15,017 bases of DNA from positions 1 through 15,017 of the forward strand of contig SUUF01000047.1 of NCBI GenBank assembly GCA_015062635.1, given 5' to 3'. Below the pieces are notes generated by a model. It was given only the letters and a program-made list of their open reading frames with translations, was not told where the DNA came from and ran no database searches. Position 1 is the first letter of the stretch; each line of letters begins with the position of its first letter. Source of the DNA: Coriobacteriaceae bacterium (GTDB lineage Bacteria; Actinomycetota; Coriobacteriia; Coriobacteriales; Eggerthellaceae). This document shows, piece by piece, positions 8,462-14,652 of this stretch. The translations under genes and the position numbers were made by a program.

Positions 8462-9208
8462 ATGAAAAAGACCCTGATGGCAGCAGCTCTCGTCATAGCG
8501 CTCTGCGCATCGATCGCCGTTCCCGCATGGGCGGCGCCGTCTGCTGACGAGCCGACGGCGGGCACTCCAAAGCTCGCGGCGCAGCAGACGCAATCTGGCA
8601 AATGGACAATCAACAAGAAGGCAGGAACGTACGTCACCAAGGCCAAGAAGAAGCTGTTCAAGAAGGCAACCGCAGGAATGGCCGGCGTGAGCTACACACC
8701 CGTGTTCGTCATGTCCACGCAGGTCGTTGAGGGTACCAACTACGCGTACTTCTGCAAGGCGAAGACCGCGACGTCCAAGCCGGTCACCTCCTGGAAGGTC
8801 GTCATCGTAAACAAGTCCCTATCCGGCAAGGCCAAGGTGGTCACCGTCAACAACTTCAACTATAAGAAAGTCAGCACACTGAATAATCCCCCGAAGTCTT
8901 CTAAGATGTCGGGCGCATGGAAAAACGTCGCCAAGATGAGCAAATGCAAGTCCAAGGTGCTCCCCAAGGAAGCGCGGACCGCGTTCACCAAGGCCACGAA
9001 GAAGTATACCGGCGTCCAGCTGAACGCCCTCGTGCTCATCTCGAAGCAGACGGTATCGGGAATGAATTATCGCTATCTCTGCAGCGGCGTCATTCCGGGG
9101 AAGAAGGCCGTGAATTACTACGTTGTCGATGTGTACAAGAACCTCAAGGGCAAGGCGAAGATCACGGCATGCGACCCCATCAACATGGAAAAGTACCTGA
9201 ACGTCTAA
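8462..9208 (+). CDS. Secreted, lysine-rich protein with two cystatin-like QxVxG domains
   Basis: The ATG at 8462 lies 8 nt after AAAGGAG (8447-8453). The 248-residue product starts with a classic Sec signal peptide: 'MKKT', a hydrophobic core to residue 20, then 'PAWA' with likely cleavage after A24. The mature part has two similar halves, about 45-140 and 149-248. Each runs 'SG(K/A)W', a Lys-rich helix ending in K(A)T, a beta strand, then a QxVxG loop followed by NY: 'TQVVEGTNYAYFC' (86-98) and 'KQTVSGMNYRYLC' (195-207), and finally 'VVIVNKSLSGKAKV' or 'VVDVYKNLKGKAKI'. QxVxG after a helix and before two strands is the hallmark of cystatins, inhibitors of papain-like cysteine proteases. C98 and C207 are at matching positions. 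The protein is strongly basic. Whether it inhibits proteases is unknown. It stands alone, flanked by the tandem array and the two 31-bp hairpin repeats. Confidence 0.8.
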   Translation: MKKTLMAAALVIALCASIAVPAWAAPSADEPTAGTPKLAAQQTQSGKWTINKKAGTYVTKAKKKLFKKATAGMAGVSYTPVFVMSTQVVEGTNYAYFCKAKTATSKPVTSWKVVIVNKSLSGKAKVVTVNNFNYKKVSTLNNPPKSSKMSGAWKNVAKMSKCKSKVLPKEARTAFTKATKKYTGVQLNALVLISKQTVSGMNYRYLCSGVIPGKKAVNYYVVDVYKNLKGKAKITACDPINMEKYLNV

Positions 9209-9282
9209 GCGAGCGCCCGCTAGTGGATACCACGGGGTCGCGCAAAGCATGACGAAGGGGCGCATCGCGCTGGCACGCATGC

Positions 9283-9317
9283 AAAGGGGCTGTATCAAAA
9301 GATGCAGCCCCTTTTTT
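9283..9317. terminator. Bidirectional terminator between convergent genes; right copy of the 31-bp hairpin repeat
   Basis: A hairpin with AAAGGGGCTG and CAGCCCCTTTTTT arms (loop AAAA, one T/G pair) is followed by six T residues on the plus strand, ending the secreted-protein transcript. On the minus strand it lies 21 nt beyond the J-domain gene stop and ends in TTT, so it can serve both. Positions 9283-9313 are the exact reverse complement of 7752-7782. Confidence 0.85.
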
Positions 9318-9338
9318 CATCTTGCCGTCGCTGTGCGG

Positions 9339-10127
9339 CTATTTCTTGTCTGCGACTTTCTTCTTGGCCGCCGTCCAGCGTTTATAGGCGTCGCGCACAT
9401 CGCGGAAGTCGAAGTAGAGCGACGAGGCGAAGAGCGAGATGATAAGCACGATCGAGACGATGCCGCCCCGTTGGGCCGCCGCTTCCAGCATGCCCGCCGT
9501 GGAATAGAACACGGGGATGAGGAAGAGGATGACGATCCAGCTGCAACCGCCGAAGCGGCTGGAGAACAACAGCAGGTAGGTGATGACCGCCCAGGTGAGC
9601 ATCGCGTCGAAGTAGTTGCCGTTCAATGCGAGCAGGCCGCACAGCGCCACCTTCACCGCGAGCATGACAAGTCCGATGCGCACGTCTTGCTGCGCCCGGG
9701 CCGCCTGCTGCTCGGCTGTGGGCGGGGTGTAGGTCACGAAGGGGCTGAACGGGTCGTACCCTTGCGCCTGCTGCTGTTGCGCCGCCTGTTGCGCCCATTG
9801 GCGGAACATCTCGGGGTCGACCTCGACCCATTCCGGACCGGAGCCCTGGCCGCCGCCATAGTTCACGTAGGGGCTGCGGTACGGGGCGCCGCCGTAACTG
9901 CTGGTGTGGTAGCGCGGGCCGTATTCCGGGTCCCATTTACCCGACTTCAAGACGTCGTTGGCTTCGTTGATCTTCTTCGTCCGCTCTTCGGCCTGTGCCT
10001 TCTGGGCGGGATCTTGGAACCGGTCGGGGTGGTTTTCCACGACCTTCTTGCGATGGGCCTTTTTCAGCTCATCGTCGGTGAAGCCTTCTTGCAGCCCGAG
10101 TATGTTCAACGCTTCAGATTTTTTCAT
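9339..10127 (-). CDS. Membrane-anchored J-domain (DnaJ-like) protein
   Basis: J-domain proteins stimulate the ATPase of Hsp70 (DnaK) and direct it to a location or substrate. The 262-residue product starts with a J domain at about 3-64, 'EALNILGLQEGFTDDELKKAHRKKVVENHPDRF', with the catalytic HPD at 33-35 and 'EERTKKINEANDVLKS' as the last helix. It lacks the Gly/Phe, zinc-finger and substrate domains of true DnaJ, so it is a type III J-protein. A Gly/Tyr-rich stretch ('YGGAPYRSPYVNYGGGQGSG') and a Gln-rich segment ('QWAQQAAQQQQAQG') link to about four hydrophobic segments in the C-terminal half, ending in a Lys-rich tail. This points to a J domain held on the cytoplasmic face of the membrane. 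The start at 10127 is fixed by the J-domain onset; upstream in-frame sequence is not homologous. No dnaK or grpE is nearby. The client is unknown. Confidence 0.88.
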   Translation of the reverse strand: MKKSEALNILGLQEGFTDDELKKAHRKKVVENHPDRFQDPAQKAQAEERTKKINEANDVLKSGKWDPEYGPRYHTSSYGGAPYRSPYVNYGGGQGSGPEWVEVDPEMFRQWAQQAAQQQQAQGYDPFSPFVTYTPPTAEQQAARAQQDVRIGLVMLAVKVALCGLLALNGNYFDAMLTWAVITYLLLFSSRFGGCSWIVILFLIPVFYSTAGMLEAAAQRGGIVSIVLIISLFASSLYFDFRDVRDAYKRWTAAKKKVADKK

Positions 10128-10134
10128 GCTGCAT

Positions 10135-10140
10135 ACTATA
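10135..10140 (-). promoter_or_regulatory. -10 box placing the J-protein transcript start at its ATG
   Basis: On the minus strand TATAGT ends 7 nt before the ATG at 10127. Transcription normally begins 6-7 nt after a -10 box, so the mRNA would start at or next to the A of ATG. No ribosome binding site is visible (the intervening bases are ATGCAGC), which supports a leaderless message. No strong -35 is seen. Confidence 0.45.
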
Positions 10141-10172
10141 AATGCTAACTGGGGCTCTGTGCGGGGAAAACA

Positions 10173-10182
10173 CGGCATGCCG
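10173..10182. promoter_or_regulatory. 10-bp palindrome, first copy
   Basis: CGGCATGCCG is a perfect palindrome in the divergent region between the J-protein and flippase-like genes. The same 11 bases CGGCATGCCGA recur at 14000-14010 upstream of rpiB. Its function is unknown, and chance is possible in GC-rich DNA. Confidence 0.3.
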
Positions 10183-10315
10183 ACAACTGTTGCACCAGGG
10201 GGCGGGAACCGAAGACGCGCGCCGTCAGGCGGGCTGCCCCGGCTCCTGCGCCCCTTGCGTGGATGTGCTCTGTGTCGAGTAATCGCGCAGATGGCGCTTT
10301 TGCGGCGTAAGGTGG

Positions 10316-10321
10316 TATTAT
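10316..10321 (+). promoter_or_regulatory. Putative -10 box of the flippase-like gene
   Basis: TATTAT, 36 nt before the TTG start at 10358, is the best -10 candidate. No good -35 is found at the proper distance. The predicted leader of about 30 nt holds the AGGGAGG ribosome binding site. Confidence 0.35.
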
Positions 10322-10357
10322 TACGGGCCACACTAGAAACGGAGCAGGGAGGACCGC

Positions 10358-11782
10358 TTGAAGAAGGCGTTGCTCATCATCGTCGCGATTGTCGCATGCT
10401 GCGCCCTGCTCGCGAACGCCGACTACCTCATGGATTTCGTGAACACGGTGGCCACCGGAGCCGTCGTGCCCATCGTCATCGCATGCGTGGTCATGCTGTT
10501 GCGCCACCTCACGCAGGCGATGTCGTACAAGACGGCCTTCGATGCGGTCGATTTCAAGGAAACCACGCTCTGGCAGGATATCGTACTGATATTCAGCCTC
10601 GTGTTCATCAATACATTCTGCCTGTTCAGCGGTGCGACTGGCGTTGCCTTCATCATCGATGACCTGCGGCGCAAGGGCGCGCCCATCGGCACGGCCACGA
10701 GCGGTGCCATCCTCTCGCAAATCGGCTACTTCGCGGCAGTGTTCGTCATCTGCATCATCGGATTCATCACCATGGCGCTTTCCGGCCAGGTGAACACGTT
10801 CTTCGTCGTCGGCGGCGGATTGCTTGCCCTGGTTCTGTTCGGCCTCTCCAGCTTGTTCGTCCTCGGGTATTTCAAGCCCGATGTGCTGTACTGGCTGTTC
10901 GACAAGATCGAGTGGATCATCAACAAGGTCATCGGCATCTTCAAGAAATCGCTTGCCCCCGCCTGGGGCTCTTCGAATGCCGATTCGATGATCAAGAGCT
11001 CGCGGGTGCTCGCCCACAACCCGACCGGAACCATCGTCAGCGTGTCGTGGGCATCGTTGTCCGCCATCCTGAACATGCTGTGCTTGGTGGCCATCGGTTT
11101 CGCCTTCGGCTACACCGAGGTGCCGGTGCTCGTGGCGGCGTTCGCGCTGGCCGCGGTTTCGGTCATCGTCTCGCCCACGCCGCAGGGAGTCGGCGTCGTC
11201 GAAGCGGCCATCGCCGCCATCATCACCGGTGCGGGCGGCGACCTGAGCACCGCCACGGCCATCGCGCTCGTGTACCGCGGCATCATGTTCTGGCTTCCGT
11301 TCTGCATCGGCGCCCTGCTGCTCGGTCAAACCGACTTCTTCAGCAGCAAGGACAAGAAGGCCGACCCCGAACAGCAGAAGAAGGACGTCGCGTGGGTGTC
11401 GGGCACCTTCGTCGGCATCACGGGCCTCGTGAACATCGGGTTGAACTTCGTGCCGCAGCTGTTCGAGCCCTATGCGGCCGCCATCCAGTTCATCAACTTC
11501 GGCGACATCTTCTTCGGGCCGACGCTGGGCATCATGGGCGTGTTGCTGCTGGTGCTTGCCGTGGGCCTGGTCATGCGATTCCACACCGCCTGGGGCCTGA
11601 CGATGGTGCTGCTGGTGTTGGTGGCCGCCGTCGAGTTCCTGTTCTATGCGACGATAACCGTCGCAGCCGTCATGGTCGCGCTCATCGTGTGGCTCACCTG
11701 GCATCGATACGCGTTCGACAAGCCCATCACGCAGGATGCATTCCGCCTGACCCCGCGCAAGCGCGAAGGGAAGACCGCCTAA
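10358..11782 (+). CDS. UPF0104/YbhN-family (MprF flippase-like) integral membrane protein
   Basis: The start is a TTG 5 nt after a strong AGGGAGG (10346-10352), with no better ATG nearby. The 474-residue protein is almost wholly hydrophobic with a dozen or more membrane segments. Signatures of the lysylphosphatidylglycerol synthase/flippase transmembrane family are present: an N-terminal 'RHLTQAMSYKTAFDAV' segment, 'NTFCLFSGATGVAFIIDDLRRKG' (85-107), 'VSPTPQGVGVVEAAI' (271-285) and 'YRGIMFWLP' (306-314). These occur in the flippase half of MprF and in stand-alone YbhN/UPF0104 proteins. The usual domain ends near residue 325. A charged loop ('SSKDKKADPEQQKKD') then leads to four more membrane segments as in the extended N-terminus of MprF, but no aminoacyl-transferase domain follows. 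A role in moving a lipid or lipid-linked molecule across the membrane is likely; the substrate is unknown. The tsaC-like gene starts 1 nt after the stop codon. Confidence 0.85.
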   Translation: MKKALLIIVAIVACCALLANADYLMDFVNTVATGAVVPIVIACVVMLLRHLTQAMSYKTAFDAVDFKETTLWQDIVLIFSLVFINTFCLFSGATGVAFIIDDLRRKGAPIGTATSGAILSQIGYFAAVFVICIIGFITMALSGQVNTFFVVGGGLLALVLFGLSSLFVLGYFKPDVLYWLFDKIEWIINKVIGIFKKSLAPAWGSSNADSMIKSSRVLAHNPTGTIVSVSWASLSAILNMLCLVAIGFAFGYTEVPVLVAAFALAAVSVIVSPTPQGVGVVEAAIAAIITGAGGDLSTATAIALVYRGIMFWLPFCIGALLLGQTDFFSSKDKKADPEQQKKDVAWVSGTFVGITGLVNIGLNFVPQLFEPYAAAIQFINFGDIFFGPTLGIMGVLLLVLAVGLVMRFHTAWGLTMVLLVLVAAVEFLFYATITVAAVMVALIVWLTWHRYAFDKPITQDAFRLTPRKREGKTA

Positions 11783-11783
11783 G

Positions 11784-12383
11784 ATGCCCGAACGCAGCTT
11801 CGATGCGGTGGTCCAGGCCTTGGTGCGGGGCCTTCCCGTCGTGCTTCCCACCGATACGCTCTACGGAGTCGGGGTTTCCTGCCGCCATGCGGCAAGCCCG
11901 GCCGTGCTGTACGAGATAAAGGGGCGTCCCTCGAACAAGCCCGTGGCCTGGTTGGTGGGCGAGATGGGCGACCTCGAGAGGTATGGCGCCGATGTGCCTG
12001 CATACGCCCGCACGTTAGTTCGCGCCTTCTGGCCGGGGGCGCTCACTGTCATCGTGAAGGCAAGCGAGGCCGTGCCGGCGGCGTATCGATCGGAGCAGGG
12101 AACCATCGGGCTGCGCATGCCCGACGACGATGTGACGCGCGCGGTGGCGCGGGCGGTCGGGTGTCCGCTCGCGGTGACGAGCGCCAACCTTTCCGGCGGC
12201 CCCGACCCGCATCGTTTCGCGGAAATCGACCCGCGGGTGCTGGAACGGGTGGCGGCCGCCATCGATGACGACCGCGAGAAAAGCGGCATCGGCTCCACCG
12301 TCGTGAGCTGCCTCGGCTCCAAGCCGCGCATCCTGCGCGAAGGGGCCGTCACCCAAGCCGACATCGACGCCGCACTGGCGTGA
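11784..12383 (+). CDS. tsaC: L-threonylcarbamoyladenylate synthase (TsaC/YwlC type)
   Basis: This enzyme makes threonylcarbamoyl-AMP from threonine, bicarbonate and ATP, the first step of t6A37 formation in ANN-decoding tRNAs; TsaB/D/E complete the reaction. The 199-residue product contains only the YrdC domain, without the Sua5 C-terminal domain. Motifs are 'PTDTLYGVG' (22-30), 'KGRPSNKPVAWLV' (46-58), 'FWPGALTVIV' (82-91), 'GTIGLRMPDD' (106-115), 'TSANLSGG' (132-139) and 'STVVSC' (171-176). The ATG is 1 nt after the stop of the membrane protein gene, with GAAGGGAAG (11765-11773) inside that gene's end as a weak ribosome site, so translation is probably coupled. It could equally be named ywlC. 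The neighbourhood (rpiB and glyA further on) resembles the Bacillus ywlC-ywlF-glyA region. Confidence 0.93.
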   Translation: MPERSFDAVVQALVRGLPVVLPTDTLYGVGVSCRHAASPAVLYEIKGRPSNKPVAWLVGEMGDLERYGADVPAYARTLVRAFWPGALTVIVKASEAVPAAYRSEQGTIGLRMPDDDVTRAVARAVGCPLAVTSANLSGGPDPHRFAEIDPRVLERVAAAIDDDREKSGIGSTVVSCLGSKPRILREGAVTQADIDAALA

Positions 12384-12423
12384 ACGAAGGCGCATCCTCC
12401 CTTCTCCCCGGTTCGTTCTGAGC

Positions 12424-12429
12424 GATAAT
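12424..12429 (+). promoter_or_regulatory. Putative -10 box of glpK
   Basis: GATAAT is one mismatch from consensus, 57 nt before the glpK ATG. TTCTCC (12402-12407) at 16-nt spacing is a weak -35. A 7-bp inverted repeat (GAACGAA 12382-12388, TTCGTTC 12412-12418) straddles the putative -35 region and overlaps the tsaC stop codon. It could be a weak terminator stem or a control site. Confidence 0.4.
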
Positions 12430-12485
12430 GGTTCCAGCCATGCAGCGTGCGGGCTGCGTGACGGCGGGCGTGACAAGGAGGAGCA

Positions 12486-13979
12486 ATGAGAGAGCATATC
12501 GTGGCATTCGACCAGGGCACGACGTCTTCGCGCACCCTGCTCATAAACCGCCAGGGCGAAGTGGTAGATGTGGCGCAACGTCCCATCGAGCAGCATTTCC
12601 CGCATCCGGGTTGGGTGGAACACGACCCGCAGGAAATCCTCGCGACCCAGCTCTCGACCTTCACCGATATCCTCGTGCGCAACGGGCTGAGCCCGCACGA
12701 TATCGACAGCATCGGCATCACCAACCAGCGCGAGACCACGGTTGTGTGGGACCGGCATACCGGCGAGCCCGTCTGCAACGCCATCGTCTGGCAATGCCGC
12801 CGCACCGCACCCATCATCGAGGAGCTGTGCGGCGACCCCGAGGTGCGCGAACGCATAACCGCAACCACCGGGCTCGTGCCCGACGCCTATTTCAGCGCGA
12901 GCAAGGTGAAGTGGATCCTCGATAACGTGCCGGGTGCACGCGAGCGCGCCGAGGCGGGCGACCTGCTGTTCGGCACCATCGACTGCTGGCTTGTATGGTG
13001 CCTCACCAATGGCGCCGTGCATGCCACCGACCTCACGAATGCGAGCCGCACGATGCTTTTCGACATCCACTCGTGCGCCTGGGACCCATGGTTGCTCGAC
13101 CTGTTCGGCGTGCCGGCATCGATGCTGCCCGAGGTACGTCCCTCGTCGGGCTCGTACGGGGCGACGGCGCATCCGGGCATCGCGGGCAACATACCCATCT
13201 GCGGCGTCGCCGGAGACCAGCAGGCCGCGCTGTTCGGGCAATGCTGCTTCGCCGCCGGCGAGGCGAAAAATACCTACGGAACCGGGTGCTTCCTGCTCAT
13301 GAACACCGGCGAGAAAGCCGTGCGTTCGCGAAACGGGTTGGTCACGACCATCGCGGCTTCGGCTCCGGGTTCGCAGCGGGTGGAATACGCGCTCGAGGGA
13401 AGCGTGTTCATGGCCGGCGCGCTCATCCAATGGCTGAAAGACGAGCTCGGCATCATCGAGAGCGCCTCCGACGTGGAAGCGCTGGCCACGAGCGTGTCCG
13501 ACACGGCGGGCGTGTACGTGGTGCCGGCGTTCACGGGCCTCGGCGCACCGTATTGGGATGCCGATGCACGGGGCGCGATTTACGGCCTGACGCGCGGCGC
13601 GGGACGGGCGCACATTGCTCGTGCCTGCCTCGATGCGCTTGCTTACCAGGTGAATGACCTCATCGACGGCATGGTTGCGGATGCGGGCATTCCCATCAAG
13701 ACGCTCGCGGTCGACGGTGGCGCGAGCCGCAACGGCTACCTCATGCAATTCCAGGCAGGGCTCTCGCAGCTCGAGATCCTGCGGCCGGCTAACACCGAGA
13801 CCACGGCGATGGGGGCTGCGTACCTGTCGGGTCTGGCCACCGGGTTCTGGGGGAGCGTCGACGAGATTCGCGCGATGCGCGAGGTCGACGCCCGTTTTGC
13901 GGGAGCGATGACGCCTGCGGAACGTGAAGCCTATTTGAAGGGCTGGCACGACTGCATCAAGCGTACCCGTACGTCGTAA
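12486..13979 (+). CDS. glpK: Glycerol kinase
   Basis: GlpK phosphorylates glycerol to sn-glycerol 3-phosphate with ATP, feeding glycolysis and phospholipid synthesis. The 497-residue length is typical. FGGY-family blocks appear in order: 'AFDQGTTSSR' (7-16), 'WVEHDPQEI', 'GITNQRETTVVWD', 'WQCRRTA', 'GLVPDAYFSASKVKWIL', 'GVAGDQQAALFGQ' with catalytic base D244, 'NTYGTGCFLLMNTG', 'FTGLGAPYWD' and 'VDGGASRNGYLMQFQA'. The 'R-x-T' and 'WE/VEHDP' glycerol-contact blocks favour glycerol over other FGGY sugars. The ATG at 12486 has an ideal AAGGAGG site 5 nt upstream. The HFYG segment that carries the PTS-phosphorylated histidine in Firmicutes enzymes is not conserved, although H229 lies close by; PTS activation is therefore uncertain. 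No glpF, glpD or glpO is adjacent, so it looks like a single gene placed between tsaC and rpiB. Confidence 0.96.
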   Translation: MREHIVAFDQGTTSSRTLLINRQGEVVDVAQRPIEQHFPHPGWVEHDPQEILATQLSTFTDILVRNGLSPHDIDSIGITNQRETTVVWDRHTGEPVCNAIVWQCRRTAPIIEELCGDPEVRERITATTGLVPDAYFSASKVKWILDNVPGARERAEAGDLLFGTIDCWLVWCLTNGAVHATDLTNASRTMLFDIHSCAWDPWLLDLFGVPASMLPEVRPSSGSYGATAHPGIAGNIPICGVAGDQQAALFGQCCFAAGEAKNTYGTGCFLLMNTGEKAVRSRNGLVTTIAASAPGSQRVEYALEGSVFMAGALIQWLKDELGIIESASDVEALATSVSDTAGVYVVPAFTGLGAPYWDADARGAIYGLTRGAGRAHIARACLDALAYQVNDLIDGMVADAGIPIKTLAVDGGASRNGYLMQFQAGLSQLEILRPANTETTAMGAAYLSGLATGFWGSVDEIRAMREVDARFAGAMTPAEREAYLKGWHDCIKRTRTS

Positions 13980-13999
13980 AATAAGACGGCAATACTACG

Positions 14000-14009
14000 C
14001 GGCATGCCG
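14000..14009. promoter_or_regulatory. 10-bp palindrome, second copy
   Basis: CGGCATGCCG, followed by A as at 10173-10183, lies 21 nt after glpK and about 150 nt before rpiB. The role is unknown; it could be part of a glpK 3' end structure or a binding site. Confidence 0.3.
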
Positions 14010-14087
14010 ATTGCGCGGGATACTCGTCCCAAAGGGCATTGCGCCCCGAATAATCAACCGGATACCGCAAAAACCGTGCGATGATGC

Positions 14088-14121
14088 GGGAAACATCGAT
14101 ACCCAGACGGTAGTATTCCCG
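14088..14121 (+). other. Possible stem in the rpiB leader
   Basis: CGGGAA (near 14088) and TTCCCG (near 14116-14121) are complementary. GATG and CATC arms flank the first of these, so alternative pairings are possible about 40-70 nt before the rpiB start. I recognise no riboswitch class here, and in particular no glycine or tetrahydrofolate riboswitch signature despite glyA downstream. Confidence 0.25.
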
Positions 14122-14160
14122 AAGGCAAGCGCATGGCTTCACGAAAGAGGAGTTTGGTAC

Positions 14161-14613
14161 ATGAAGATCAGCATCGCCAGTGACCATGCCGGCTTCGAGC
14201 AGAAGCAGCAGATGGTCGAGTATCTGAAGGCGCAAGGATATGAGGTCCTCGACCGCGGGCCCGAGACGGACGAGCGCGTCGACTATCCCGACTACGCGGT
14301 GAAGGTGGCCATGGATGTGAGCTTCAAGCACCAGGGCACCGACTTCGGCATCCTCATCTGCGGCACCGGCATCGGCATGAGCATCTTTGCTAACAAGATC
14401 GTGCGCGTGCGCGCTGCGAACGTGACCATTCCCGAGTTCGCGGAGCTCGCCCGCGCGCATAACGATGCGAACGTGCTGTGCCTTTCGGGCCGCTTCATCG
14501 ATTTCGAGACCAACACGAAGATCGTCGACACGTTCCTGACGACCGAATTCGAAGGTGGCCGCCACGCCGCCCGGCTGGCAAAGCTGCTGCCTCTCGAGCG
14601 TACTGGCGCATAA
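14161..14613 (+). CDS. rpiB: Ribose 5-phosphate isomerase B
   Basis: RpiB interconverts ribose 5-phosphate and ribulose 5-phosphate in the non-oxidative pentose phosphate pathway. The 150-residue product has the expected RpiB/LacAB length. Motifs are 'IASDHAGFEQK' (5-15; D9, H10), 'DYPDYA' (41-46), 'LICGTGIGMSI' with catalytic C67, and 'ARAHNDANVLCLSGRF' with H100. The 'CGTGIGMSI' loop with Cys supports a true RpiB rather than the LacA subunit type. The ATG at 14161 follows GAGGAG (14147-14152) with an 8-nt spacer; a longer frame from 14011 would add 50 non-homologous residues and is rejected. glyA starts 39 nt after the stop, so the two are probably co-transcribed. Confidence 0.95.
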   Translation: MKISIASDHAGFEQKQQMVEYLKAQGYEVLDRGPETDERVDYPDYAVKVAMDVSFKHQGTDFGILICGTGIGMSIFANKIVRVRAANVTIPEFAELARAHNDANVLCLSGRFIDFETNTKIVDTFLTTEFEGGRHAARLAKLLPLERTGA

Positions 14614-14652
14614 ACATCCGGCATATCCCGAAGAGTAGAAGGAGAGAGCGAC

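Noticed and set aside
13980..14160. Glycine or tetrahydrofolate riboswitch before rpiB-glyA
   Set aside because: Small complementary arms exist, but no conserved core of either class is visible, and rpiB, not glyA, is the first gene.
14011..14160. Upstream ATG extending rpiB by 50 residues
   Set aside because: The added residues have no RpiB similarity, and the ATG at 14161 has a good ribosome site and the canonical start.
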